From assembly GCA_913020235.1 (NCBI GenBank), contig CAJWBT010000140.1, forward strand, positions 1-6,411: a stretch of 6,411 nt of DNA, read 5' to 3'. Shown one piece after another: positions 1 to 6,212 of the stretch. This DNA is from an uncultured Chloroflexota bacterium. GTDB taxonomy: Bacteria; Chloroflexota; Dehalococcoidia; UBA3495. Position 1 is the stretch's first letter, and every line of letters begins with the position of its first letter. Both the position numbers and the translations under genes were made by a program. Under the pieces are notes generated by a model, which saw only the letters and a list, made by a program, of their open reading frames with translations, was not told where the DNA came from and did not search any database.

Positions 1-1188
1 CCGGTGCTGGTCACCATGCAGCGCCACGGCATCAAGCTGGATGCCGGAATCCTCCACGAGATGTCCCGGGACCTGAACCAGCACCTGCAACAGGTTGAGG
101 TTGACCTGTACAGCAGCGTGGGCCATTCCGTCAACATCAACTCCCCCCTGCAGTTAAGTGACCTGCTGTTCAAAGAGCTGGGTCTGCCCCGGACCAGGCG
201 CACCAAGACCGGCTACTCGACCGACGCCAGCTCTCTGGAGATCCTCAAGGGGTTTCACCCAGTGGTCGACAAAATCCTGGAGTACCGGCAAATTTCCAAG
301 CTCAAATCCACCTACGTGGACGCGTTGCCGGAGATGATAAACCCCAACACCGGAAGGGTCCACACCAGCTACAACCAGACGGGCTCAGCCACGGGGCGCA
401 TGTCCAGCAGCGACCCCAACCTGCAAAACATCCCAATCCGGACCGAGCTGGGACGCCAGGTCCGCAAGGCCTTCGTCGCGGAGGATGCGCCCAACTGGCT
501 CCTCTTCTCCGCCGACTACTCCCAGATCGAGCTGCGGGTGCTGGCCCACCTGTCCCAGGACGCGGGCCTGCTGGACGCCTTCCGCCGGGGCGAGGACATC
601 CACTCCTCCACCGCGTCCCTGATGTTCGAGGTTCCCATCGGACAGGTGACGCCGGACATGCGCCGCATCGCCAAGATACTGAACTTCGGCGTGATCTACG
701 GCATCTCCCCTCACGGCATCGCCCAGCAGACGGAGTTCAGCCGGGAAGAGGGAGCCCGGTTCATCGAGAGCTATTTCGCCAAGTATCCTGGAATCAATGA
801 GTACATGGACACCGTCAAGGCAAAGGCGCGGGGGACCCAGTATGTGGAAACATTGATGCATCGCCGCCGCTTCGTCCCGGAGATCAACTCGCCTAACTTC
901 AACGTCCGCAGCGGCGCGGAGCGGGCGGCGATCAATATGCCCGTTCAGGGCACCGCCGCCGACATCATGAAGCTGGCCATGATACGGGTCCAAAACCGCC
1001 TGGAGCGTGAGAACCTGCGGTCCAAGATGCTGCTGCAAGTCCACGACGAACTGGTCTTCGAGGTTCCCCAGGACGAACTCGAGGCCGTCAAAGAGCTGGT
1101 CTTCGACGAAATGCCCGCTGCCATGGAGATGGACGTAACCCTGAAGGTGGACGCCAAGTGGGGCTCCACCTGGGGGGACATGGAGTAG
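1..1188 (+). CDS. polA: DNA polymerase I, C-terminal polymerase domain (5'-truncated by window edge)
   Basis: Family A DNA polymerase, which fills gaps during Okazaki fragment processing and excision repair. The frame is open from base 1, so the 5' nuclease and any 3'-5' exonuclease domain lie upstream and cannot be judged. Counting the GTG at position 4 as residue 1, the order is: thumb/palm entry with FNINSPLQL-like sequence (NINSPLQL, 44-51), TGRMSSSDPNLQNIPIR (130-146), motif A DYSQIELR (171-178, metal ligand D171), motif B on the O helix (R221, K224, F228, Y232, in the RRxxKxxNFGxxYG pattern), and motif C VHDE (346-349, metal ligand D348). All polymerase catalytic residues are therefore present. 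Phe at 228 is the Taq F667 position and predicts normal discrimination against dideoxynucleotides. Two glycines usual before and inside the GYVET..GRRR segment are Q279 and H286 here. The C-terminus ends in the expected KWGSTWGDME style. Identity is very secure. Confidence 0.97.
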   Translation, partial: PVLVTMQRHGIKLDAGILHEMSRDLNQHLQQVEVDLYSSVGHSVNINSPLQLSDLLFKELGLPRTRRTKTGYSTDASSLEILKGFHPVVDKILEYRQISKLKSTYVDALPEMINPNTGRVHTSYNQTGSATGRMSSSDPNLQNIPIRTELGRQVRKAFVAEDAPNWLLFSADYSQIELRVLAHLSQDAGLLDAFRRGEDIHSSTASLMFEVPIGQVTPDMRRIAKILNFGVIYGISPHGIAQQTEFSREEGARFIESYFAKYPGINEYMDTVKAKARGTQYVETLMHRRRFVPEINSPNFNVRSGAERAAINMPVQGTAADIMKLAMIRVQNRLERENLRSKMLLQVHDELVFEVPQDELEAVKELVFDEMPAAMEMDVTLKVDAKWGSTWGDME

Positions 1189-1325
1189 CTGCCGAATGAG
1201 CGGCTCGTGTTCACCTGTCGCACAAGAAACCGTGAGGAATCGGCTGGAAATCTCCATGGTCTTACAAGAGGAAGAGGGGAAACTATTGCGGCAGGTCAGA
1301 CCAAGGCAACTACTAGAGAACTGCC

Positions 1326-1336
1326 AAGGGGTGATC
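1326..1336 (+). promoter_or_regulatory. Extended ribosome binding site deciding a TTG start
   Basis: The bases AAGGGGTGATC match the classical 16S anti-Shine-Dalgarno complement AAGGAGGTGATC except for one missing A, with GGTGATC contiguous. The GGGG core ends 7 nt before the TTG at 1339. It fixes that TTG as the start, because no ATG or GTG lies between 1210 and the first conserved residues of the protein. Confidence 0.75.
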
Positions 1337-1338
1337 AA

Positions 1339-2217
1339 TTGGAACTCATTCGCAGCGTGATCTTCGTGCCCGGCAACCAGCCCAAAATGCTGGAGCGGGC
1401 ATTGGCTTTCAACGCCGACGTTATCCTGGTGGACCTGGAGGACTCGGTGCCCCCGTCGGAGAAGGCCAATGCCCGGGAGATGGCCCGGGAGTGGGTGCCC
1501 CGGCTGCGCCGTGAAGGCCGCCGGGTGATGGTAAGGGTAAACGCATTGGACACCGGGTTGACCCGGGACGAGGTGGCGGCCGTCATGGGGCCGGACCTGA
1601 ACGGCGTCAGCGTCGGCAAAGCCGAGTCGGTCTGGGACGTTCGAGAGGCGGACCGAATAATTACCGCGCTGGAGTCCTCGGCGGGACTGGAGCCGGGCCA
1701 CGTCAAGCTCATCCCCTGGATTGAGACCGCCCGGGCCGTCATGGCAGTGCAACAGATCGCACTGGCTTCGCCCCGCATCATCGCCATTGCCTTCGGGGCC
1801 GAGGACTACACCAACGACATGGGCATCCAGCGTACCGACACCAGCGAGGAGGTCTATTTTGCCCGGTCGCTGGTCCCCATAGCCGCTCGGGCGGCCGGGG
1901 TGGCCTCCCTGGACTCTCCCTTCGTCCAGTTCCGGGACTCGGAAGCGCTCCGGCGAGACCTGCAAACGGTCCGCCAGATGGGCTACACCGGCAAGTTCGC
2001 CATCCACCCCAACCAACTTGACACAATCAACGAGATGTTCGGCCCCTTGCCCGAAGAGGTGGAGTACGCCCGCCGGGTCGTGGACGTATGGAACCGGGCT
2101 GAAGCCGAAGGGCGTGGATCTATAGACCTGGACGGGAGGATGGTCGACGTGCCGGTCCTCAAACGGGCCCAAAACCTGCTGGCCTTTGCTGAGGCGATTC
2201 AGGCGAAGGGCGGTTAG
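1339..2217 (+). CDS. HpcH/HpaI aldolase/citrate lyase family protein (CitE-like acyl-CoA lyase)
   Basis: CitE-like TIM-barrel enzyme of 292 residues, the family's usual size. Members split or form 3-hydroxy-acyl-CoA esters such as citryl-, malyl- or citramalyl-CoA, using a divalent metal. Visible family marks from the TTG start: the opening IRSVIFVPGNQPKML (4-18), DVILVDLEDSVPPSEK (27-42), the substrate-binding Arg in VMVRVN (R66), WIET with metal ligand E129, AFGAEDYTNDMG with metal ligand D156, and the late GKFAIHPNQL segment (218-227). The reading frame stays open upstream to 1207, but that extension resembles no family member. The TTG at 1339 has a strong ribosome binding site. It lies 150 bp after polA on the same strand. 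No citC, citD or citF genes are adjacent, so true citrate lyase beta subunit is unlikely. A stand-alone malyl-CoA or citramalyl-CoA lyase is the better inference. The exact substrate cannot be read from sequence. Confidence 0.9.
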   Translation: MELIRSVIFVPGNQPKMLERALAFNADVILVDLEDSVPPSEKANAREMAREWVPRLRREGRRVMVRVNALDTGLTRDEVAAVMGPDLNGVSVGKAESVWDVREADRIITALESSAGLEPGHVKLIPWIETARAVMAVQQIALASPRIIAIAFGAEDYTNDMGIQRTDTSEEVYFARSLVPIAARAAGVASLDSPFVQFRDSEALRRDLQTVRQMGYTGKFAIHPNQLDTINEMFGPLPEEVEYARRVVDVWNRAEAEGRGSIDLDGRMVDVPVLKRAQNLLAFAEAIQAKGG

Positions 2218-2221
2218 AGAT

Positions 2222-2358
2222 GAGCTGTCAGCTATCAGCGATCAGCTTTCAGCCACCCAGCGCGGAAGGGGCGGTTACGATTAGGGGCATTGCAACGCAG
2301 TTAGCTCAACAAGCTGGCGCTCCAGAGCTGAGAGCTGACCGCTGATGGCTGAACGCTC
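2222..2358. repeat. Heptamer-based imperfect inverted repeat (MITE/REP-like) spanning the citE-like/folB gap
   Basis: Left arm 2228-2253 and right arm 2327-2352 are reverse complements over 26 bases with three differences, all transitions. Each arm is itself made of about four degenerate 7-base units, AGCTNTC on the left and its complement GCTGANN on the right. Outside a 2-base mismatch, GAGC (2222-2225) pairs with GCTC (2355-2358). Inside a symmetrical 5x5 internal loop, AGCGC (2259-2263) pairs with GCGCT (2317-2321). In plus-strand RNA, two of the three arm differences become G-U pairs, leaving one A-C mismatch. There is no T run, so it does not look like an intrinsic terminator. The right arm covers the folB start codon. 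No target-site duplication is evident. Confidence 0.75.
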
Positions 2359-2728
2359 TCCCCCCACCGACCGCATTATCCTGGAAGGGATGCAGTTCTA
2401 CGGCTTTCACGGGGCCAACCCGGAGGAGCGGGCCCTCGGCCAGTCCTACGTGGTGGACTTGGTCGTGGAGCTGGACCTGCGCCGGGGCGGCGAATCAGAC
2501 CAACTGGAACACACTGTGAGCTACACCCACCTGTACCGGGCGGTCCAGGGAGTGATGGAGGGCGAGTCCCGGAACCTGCTGGAAGCCACCGCCCAGGCCA
2601 TCGCCAGCCGCGTGCTGGCCGAGTTCCCGGTCGAGGCGGTGCGCGTTCTGGTGAAGAAACCCCGTCCGCCGATCCGAGGCTCCGTCATCGATCACGCCGC
2701 CGTGGAAATCTACCGGGTCCGCCCGTGA
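2345..2728 (+). CDS. folB: Dihydroneopterin aldolase
   Basis: FolB converts 7,8-dihydroneopterin to 6-hydroxymethyl-dihydropterin plus glycolaldehyde in folate synthesis, acting in the cytoplasm as a ring-shaped oligomer. The 127-residue product matches the family's usual 115-130. Seen in order: IILEGMQFYGFHGANPEER (11-29) with the active-site Glu (E28), HTVSYTHLY (56-64) with the conserved Tyr (Y60), NLLEATAQAIA (77-87) with the pterin-anchoring Glu (E80), and VKKPRPPIRG (103-112) with the catalytic Lys region (K104/K105). The ATG at 2345 is chosen because an in-frame TGA sits at 2336-2338 and the next ATG (2390) falls inside the conserved core. There is no good Shine-Dalgarno, and the start lies inside the right arm of an inverted repeat, so initiation may be weak or structure-dependent. 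folP, folK and folE are not adjacent in the window. Identity is secure; the start is less so. Confidence 0.94.
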   Translation: MAERSPPTDRIILEGMQFYGFHGANPEERALGQSYVVDLVVELDLRRGGESDQLEHTVSYTHLYRAVQGVMEGESRNLLEATAQAIASRVLAEFPVEAVRVLVKKPRPPIRGSVIDHAAVEIYRVRP

Positions 2729-2945
2729 ACTGCCTGCAGGGGCTGGGTGAGGGCCGGCCCTACCAACAAAAGCCCAGTCCGTGAGACCGGGTAATTCTTG
2801 TTCGTTCGGCCGTTAGTATGGTACTCTGAATAGTCGAGTGCTTATTCTTGAGAAGATGGCGTCTGTCTCCGCTGCCTCTCCCCGAAAAAGAGCAGGGGCG
2901 GCTACGAACTGAGGCGACCGTTATGGGGCGAAGGGAAAGCCAACC
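2729..2945 (+). other. Intergenic leader upstream of rpmB, with weak promoter candidate
   Basis: This 217-bp gap probably holds the rpmB promoter. The best I can find is TTGTTC (2798-2803) and TACTCT (2822-2827) with an 18-bp spacer, which is a poor match. A 12-base perfect palindrome AGGGCCGGCCCT sits at 2750-2761, just after folB, and could form a small hairpin without a U tract. AAGGG at 2931-2935 is the rpmB ribosome binding site. I recognise no riboswitch or small RNA here. Confidence 0.3.
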
Positions 2946-3152
2946 ATGAGATGTGAAATCTGCCACAAATCCGGGATGTCCGGCAACAACGTCAGCCACT
3001 CCAACCGCCACACCAAGACCCGTTTCTTTGCAAACGTTCACAAGCAGTCGTTGTTTCGGGAGGGCAAGCAGGTCAAGGTCAAGATCTGCACCCGCTGCCT
3101 GCGGTCGTTGCACAAGTCCTCGGGGACCCGGCAGGCCCTGGTCAAGCTGTAA
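2946..3152 (+). CDS. rpmB: 50S ribosomal protein L28 (zinc-binding, four-cysteine form)
   Basis: Structural protein of the large ribosomal subunit, 68 residues, within the bacterial L28 range of roughly 60-78. The opening MRCEICHKSGMSGNNVSHSN (1-20) and the TKTRFFANVHKQSL region (23-36) are typical. Cys3 and Cys6 form one CxxC, and Cys48 and Cys51 the other, giving a complete zinc ribbon. This is the C+ form; many bacteria also or only carry a cysteine-free paralogue used under zinc limitation. The ATG at 2946 has AAGGG about 10 nt upstream. It stands alone: folB is 217 bp upstream and the next genes face it, with a strong terminator about 100 bp downstream. A second reading frame overlaps it almost fully but has no family resemblance. 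Confidence 0.96.
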   Translation: MRCEICHKSGMSGNNVSHSNRHTKTRFFANVHKQSLFREGKQVKVKICTRCLRSLHKSSGTRQALVKL

Positions 3153-3251
3153 ACGGCGGTAGCTAAGCACGTCTGCACCGTTGATGTGACGGGTGCTATC
3201 GCCCTGAATGTGGCGCTCTGCACGAACCCTGCCGATTCCCGCGAAAACTGA

Positions 3252-3298
3252 GAGTAAAACAAGCTGCCCCACCCAAGGTGGGGCAGCTTGTTTTACTC
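3252..3298. terminator. Bidirectional intrinsic terminator between rpmB and rpe
   Basis: A perfect 22-bp stem (3252-3273 with 3277-3298) closes on a 3-base CAA loop. The GC-rich core GCTGCCCCACC/GGTGGGGCAGC is flanked by an AAAAC tract on the left and GTTTT on the right, so each strand ends its stem in a short U run. It lies between convergent genes, 99 bp after the rpmB stop and 115 bp after the rpe stop on the other strand. Both position and structure fit a shared terminator. Confidence 0.85.
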
Positions 3299-3413
3299 CT
3301 TCCTGAGTTCGCAGAGATTCCCTGCCCGAGGGACCCGGTATCGGCCGTCCTATTAGGGGGGCTTGTCGAACCACGCGTATGAGGCCGCGGTCAACGGCCT
3401 TCAAGGAGCTGGG

Positions 3414-4115
3414 TTAGGACTCGGTCCAGGCGGGCTTTAGCCCGCGGATACAGTCTCGCATCCGGCCCATGGCCTGGGCCACGGTCTCTGCCTGATTGAA
3501 AATTCCCGTGCCGGATACCAGGACCGTCGCTCCCGCCCGTACCGCCTCCTGGGCCGTCCAGTCGGCCTTGACTCCCCCGTCCACCTCGATCCGGGCGTTA
3601 GAGCCCTCGCGCTCTATGATCCGGCGGAGCCGTTTCACCTTGTCCAGCGCTTGGGTTATGAATGATTGGCCGCCGAAGCCGGGGTTCACGGTCATCACCA
3701 GCACCGTGTCGAGCAATGGGAGCACCTCTTCGACGGCGGAAATAGGCGTTCCAGGGTTGATGGCCACGCCCACCTGGTTGCCCTCCCCCTTTATCCGGGT
3801 CACGGTGCGGTGCAGGTGCCGGCAGGCTTCAGCGTGGACGATGATCTGGTCGGCGGCCGCCTTCATGAAGCTGGGCAGCAGGTTGTCCGGCTGGGTGATC
3901 ATCAGGTGGATGTCCAGGGGTAGGTGGGTGGACCGACGGATGGCGTCGACTATCGCTTCGCCGAAGGATATGTTGGGGACGAACTGGCCGTCCATCACGT
4001 CAACGTGAATCAGGTCGGCGCCCGCGTCGGTGGCGTCCCGGACCTGCTGGCCCAGGTTGCTGAAATCGGCCGCGAGCACCGACGGAGCGACCTGCAGGTT
4101 CGCCTCAGAGACCAT
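3414..4115 (-). CDS. rpe: Ribulose-phosphate 3-epimerase
   Basis: Interconverts D-ribulose 5-phosphate and D-xylulose 5-phosphate in the pentose phosphate or Calvin pathways; metal-dependent TIM barrel. The 233-residue length is slightly above the usual 215-230. From the ATG at 4115: VAPSVLAADFSNLG (9-22) with substrate-binding Ser12, HVDVMDGQFVPN (37-48) with metal ligand H37 and catalytic base D39, DIHLMI (68-73) with metal ligand H70, MTVNPGFGGQSF (141-152) phosphate-side loop, and EVDGG (177-181) with catalytic acid D179. The last phosphate-binding stretch is VSGTGIF, close to the usual VAGSAIF. The frame stays open upstream for another 42 codons, but that part is argH read in another frame. 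The chosen ATG overlaps the argH stop by 11 bp and has GGAGGAGGG (4121-4129, minus strand) before it, which suggests translational coupling. All catalytic residues are present. Confidence 0.96.
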   Translation of the reverse strand: MVSEANLQVAPSVLAADFSNLGQQVRDATDAGADLIHVDVMDGQFVPNISFGEAIVDAIRRSTHLPLDIHLMITQPDNLLPSFMKAAADQIIVHAEACRHLHRTVTRIKGEGNQVGVAINPGTPISAVEEVLPLLDTVLVMTVNPGFGGQSFITQALDKVKRLRRIIEREGSNARIEVDGGVKADWTAQEAVRAGATVLVSGTGIFNQAETVAQAMGRMRDCIRGLKPAWTES

Positions 4116-5454
4116 CAGCCCCCTCCTCCAGCAGTTTCTTGGCCTCGGCCAGCGCTTCCGCGACCCGCCGGGGCGCCGTGCCGCCGGGAAGGTCCCGCGC
4201 CGCCAGCGCGGACTCGGTGGTGATACCGTAGACCCCCTCATCGAAGTGAGAGGAGAACCGGTGATACTCGTCCAGGCTCAGCTCTTGCAGGCTCCTGCCC
4301 TGGGATTCGCAGTACCGGCACAGCTCCCGCACCACGCCGTGGGCCTCCCGGAAGGGCACCCCCTTGCTCACCAGGTAGTCGGCCAGGTCGGTGGCCAGCG
4401 CGTAGCTTTCCCCGGCAAGGTCGCGCACCCTCTCCACGTCCAGGGTCAGGCCGGCCAGCATTCCCTGGAACACGTGCAAGGTCGTTGCCAGCGTGTCCAC
4501 GGTGTCGAAGAACCCCTCCTTGTCCTCTTGGAGGTCCCTATTATAGGTCAAGGGCAGCCCTTTCAGCACCACCAGGAGCCCCAACAGGTGGCCGTAGACC
4601 CGGCCCGTCTTGCCACGGGCCAGCTCGGCAAAATCGGGGTTGCGCTTCTGGGGCATGATGCTGCTGCCGGTGGTGAACTCTTCGGCAAGCTGGATAAACG
4701 CGAACTCCCGGCTGGACCACAGCACGATCTCCTCCGCCATGCGGGAGAGGTGCATCATGCAAATGGACGAGGCGGCCAGGTAATCGAGGACGAAGTCACG
4801 GTCGGAAACCGCGTCCATGCTGTTGGCGCTGATCCGGCTGAAACCCAGCTCCCGGGCCAGGAACTCCCGGTCTGTGGGGTAGGGGACGCCCGCCAGCGCA
4901 CCGCTGCCCAGGGGGAGGACATCCGCCCGATGATAGCAGTCCTGGAAGCGGGCCAGATCACGCTGGAACATCTGGAAGTAGGCCAGCAGGTGGTGGGCGA
5001 ACAGCACCGGCTGGGCCCGCTGCAGGTGGGTATAGCCGGGCATGACCGCGTCCCGGTATCGCTCGCACAACGCTACCAGGGACCGCTGTACCCCTTTTAG
5101 TCCGGTGCGCGTTTCCTTGATTACATCCCGAGTGTACAGGCGCATATCCAGGGCGATCTGATCGTTGCGAGAGCGGCCCGTGTGCAAATGCCCGGCGACG
5201 GGGCCGATCAGCTGGCGCAACCGGCTTTCGGTGTTCATGTGCAGGTCTTCGAGTGAAGGGTCCCAGGGGAAGCTGTCTTCCTCGATTTCCCGGCGCACCC
5301 GCTCCAGACCCTCGATGATCAGGCCGGCGTTCGCATCGCTGATGATCTTCTGTTTGGCCAGCATTCGGGCATGGGCAATGGACCCGGCGATGTCCTGGCG
5401 GTAGAGTCGCCGGTCGTAATGAATGGACGCGGTATATTGGCTGTGATCGGTCAT
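4105..5454 (-). CDS. argH: Argininosuccinate lyase
   Basis: Last step of arginine synthesis: splits argininosuccinate to arginine and fumarate. Belongs to the fumarase/aspartase superfamily and acts as a cytoplasmic homotetramer with active sites built from three subunits. The 449 residues compare with about 455-470 for most ArgH. Seen: [12 protein letters not shown] (21-32), HTGRSRNDQ (91-99), [11 protein letters not shown] (139-149) with the catalytic His (H143), and the superfamily signature [12 protein letters not shown] (263-274) with catalytic Ser265 and K270. The C-terminal domain carries the usual [17 protein letters not shown] segment (356-372). The N-terminus is short: it begins [18 protein letters not shown], without the LWGGRF-type opening. 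The frame upstream of the ATG reaches a stop 18 codons away with no such motif and no other good start. No strong Shine-Dalgarno is visible. First gene of an argH-rpe pair; argG is not in the window. Confidence 0.96.
   Translation of the reverse strand: MTDHSQYTASIHYDRRLYRQDIAGSIAHARMLAKQKIISDANAGLIIEGLERVRREIEEDSFPWDPSLEDLHMNTESRLRQLIGPVAGHLHTGRSRNDQIALDMRLYTRDVIKETRTGLKGVQRSLVALCERYRDAVMPGYTHLQRAQPVLFAHHLLAYFQMFQRDLARFQDCYHRADVLPLGSGALAGVPYPTDREFLARELGFSRISANSMDAVSDRDFVLDYLAASSICMMHLSRMAEEIVLWSSREFAFIQLAEEFTTGSSIMPQKRNPDFAELARGKTGRVYGHLLGLLVVLKGLPLTYNRDLQEDKEGFFDTVDTLATTLHVFQGMLAGLTLDVERVRDLAGESYALATDLADYLVSKGVPFREAHGVVRELCRYCESQGRSLQELSLDEYHRFSSHFDEGVYGITTESALAARDLPGGTAPRRVAEALAEAKKLLEEGADGL
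4121..4129 (-). promoter_or_regulatory. rpe ribosome binding site inside argH
   Basis: Minus-strand GGAGGAGGG lies within the last codons of argH (the LLEEG segment) and about 5-9 nt before the rpe ATG at 4115. It fixes the rpe start in preference to any codon further upstream in the same frame, and lets ribosomes finishing argH restart on rpe. Confidence 0.75.
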
Positions 5455-5549
5455 TCGCGGCTCGTAGATGGTTGCAAGCTCGTCCTTTGATATCGTGGAT
5501 GCCGTGGGTCACCTATGTTCGGACCCAGACGAGGTCTTTCGTCAAGGAG

Positions 5550-5579
5550 ACTATACTCCTGCTGGATGGTGCTACTCAA
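5550..5579 (-). promoter_or_regulatory. Candidate sigma-70 promoter for argH-rpe
   Basis: On the minus strand, TTGAGT (-35, 5574-5579) and TATAGT (-10, 5550-5555, five of six consensus bases) are separated by 18 bp. Transcription would start near 5543, leaving about 88 nt of leader before the argH ATG at 5454. I see no attenuator or leader peptide of arginine codons in that leader. Confidence 0.5.
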
Positions 5580-5601
5580 GGACTGGACCCTGCCCGTCCG
5601 G

Positions 5602-5610
5602 TGCTAAAAT
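5602..5610 (+). promoter_or_regulatory. Candidate extended -10 promoter for the pterin dehydratase gene
   Basis: TGCTAAAAT is an extended -10 (TGn followed by a hexamer matching TATAAT at five of six positions). There is no good -35; TGGACC at 5584-5589 is the nearest, with a short 15-bp spacer. Transcription would begin near 5617, about 57 nt before the ATG at 5674. A CGGCCGGCCG palindrome (5633-5642) lies in that leader. Confidence 0.4.
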
Positions 5611-5673
5611 TGGGGTATCCAACTTTGGAATGCGGCCGGCCGACTCACTCCACGTGCCTGCAGGAGGACAACC

Positions 5674-6033
5674 ATGACCCGACTGGCGGAAGAAAGGTGT
5701 GCTGCGTGCCGCCGTGACTCTCCACCGGTGACCGAGACGGAGATAGTTCAACTACACCCCCAGGCGCCCGAATGGCAGCTTATAAGCGAGGGCGGAATCA
5801 AGAAGCTGGACCGGGTGTTCCGGTTTGCCGATTTCCAGCGAGCCCTGGACTTCACCAACGCCATAGGAAATCTGTCGGAGAAGGAAGGACACCACCCGAG
5901 GCTGGTCACCGAATGGGGGCGCGTTGACGTCACCTGGTGGACCCATAAGATCCGCGACCTTCATCGCAACGATTTCGTAATGGCAGCCAAATCCGACCTG
6001 CTCTACGAGCGCTTGACGCCGGCCCAAGGTTGA
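5674..6033 (+). CDS. Pterin-4a-carbinolamine dehydratase (4a-hydroxytetrahydrobiopterin dehydratase)
   Basis: Dehydrates 4a-hydroxy-tetrahydropterin, recycling the cofactor of aromatic amino acid hydroxylases; in many bacteria without such a hydroxylase the role is uncertain. The 119-residue product matches the usual 95-120. The family signature is complete: E71, then HHP (73-75), W81, H91 in WTHK, and D100. The segment before it, WQLISEGGIKKLDRVFRF (34-51), also fits. An N-terminal CxxC (C9, C12) with the following Pro-rich stretch occurs in a subset of family members. The ATG at 5674 has a perfect AGGAGG (5662-5667) six bases upstream, so the start is firm. It is divergent from argH and 179 bp upstream of an oxidoreductase gene on the same strand. 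No phenylalanine hydroxylase gene is in view. The folB gene 3 kb away is another pterin enzyme, but the link may be chance. Confidence 0.93.
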   Translation: MTRLAEERCAACRRDSPPVTETEIVQLHPQAPEWQLISEGGIKKLDRVFRFADFQRALDFTNAIGNLSEKEGHHPRLVTEWGRVDVTWWTHKIRDLHRNDFVMAAKSDLLYERLTPAQG

Positions 6034-6212
6034 CCCATCCCCATAGGGGTCAGCCTTCGGACGAGGCCTCCGGAGTCGCCGGACGAACTCTTCCAGTTTG
6101 ACCTGCCAGTGGTCGCCGCCGTCTCGAAATAGGGTGCCCTGTCAGCAGCGGGCTGCCGGATTGCCTGAGAAGCGTTACAATACGGGGCAATCACCGCTGA
6201 TGGAGGGCCGTT
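6034..6212 (+). other. Intergenic region with candidate -10 and RBS for the downstream oxidoreductase
   Basis: TACAAT at 6176-6181 is a fair -10 with only a weak -35 (CTGCCG, 6153-6158, 17-bp spacer). GGAGGG at 6202-6207 is a clear ribosome binding site 5 nt before the ATG at 6213. A short stem TGACCC (6031-6036)/GGGTCA (6047-6052) starts at the stop codon of the preceding gene but has no U run, so it is a doubtful terminator. Confidence 0.35.

Noticed and set aside
1196..1360. A 54-codon plus-strand frame beginning at ATG 1196, just after polA, with GGAG about 10 nt upstream
   Set aside because: It overlaps the ribosome site and first codons of the CitE-like gene in another frame, and its sequence resembles nothing I know. 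It is possible as a leader peptide, but unsupported.
385..2172. A 595-codon open frame on the minus strand opposite polA and the CitE-like gene
   Set aside because: It lies wholly antisense to two genes with clear family motifs, and its translation is rich in Gly, His, Val and Asp without any recognisable domain. High GC makes long antisense frames common.
2731..2742. TGCCTGCAGG shared by the folB 3' side and the dehydratase leader (5657-5668)
   Set aside because: A ten-base match of a palindromic GC-rich word is easily chance and has no shared context.
2760..3404. A 214-codon minus-strand frame across rpmB and the terminator
   Set aside because: It runs through rpmB, the terminator hairpin and the rpmB leader, with no domain resemblance.
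4116..4241. Upstream extension of rpe by 42 codons
   Set aside because: The extension is Arg/Pro-rich argH sequence in another frame. The ATG at 4115 has a strong ribosome site and matches the family start.
4030..5100. A 356-codon plus-strand frame opposite argH and the rpe start
   Set aside because: It is the complement of strongly conserved ArgH sequence and shows no family resemblance of its own.
5468..5717. Two overlapping plus-strand frames of 69 and 81 codons in the argH/dehydratase gap
   Set aside because: They cover both candidate promoters and run into the dehydratase start in the wrong frame; no conserved features.
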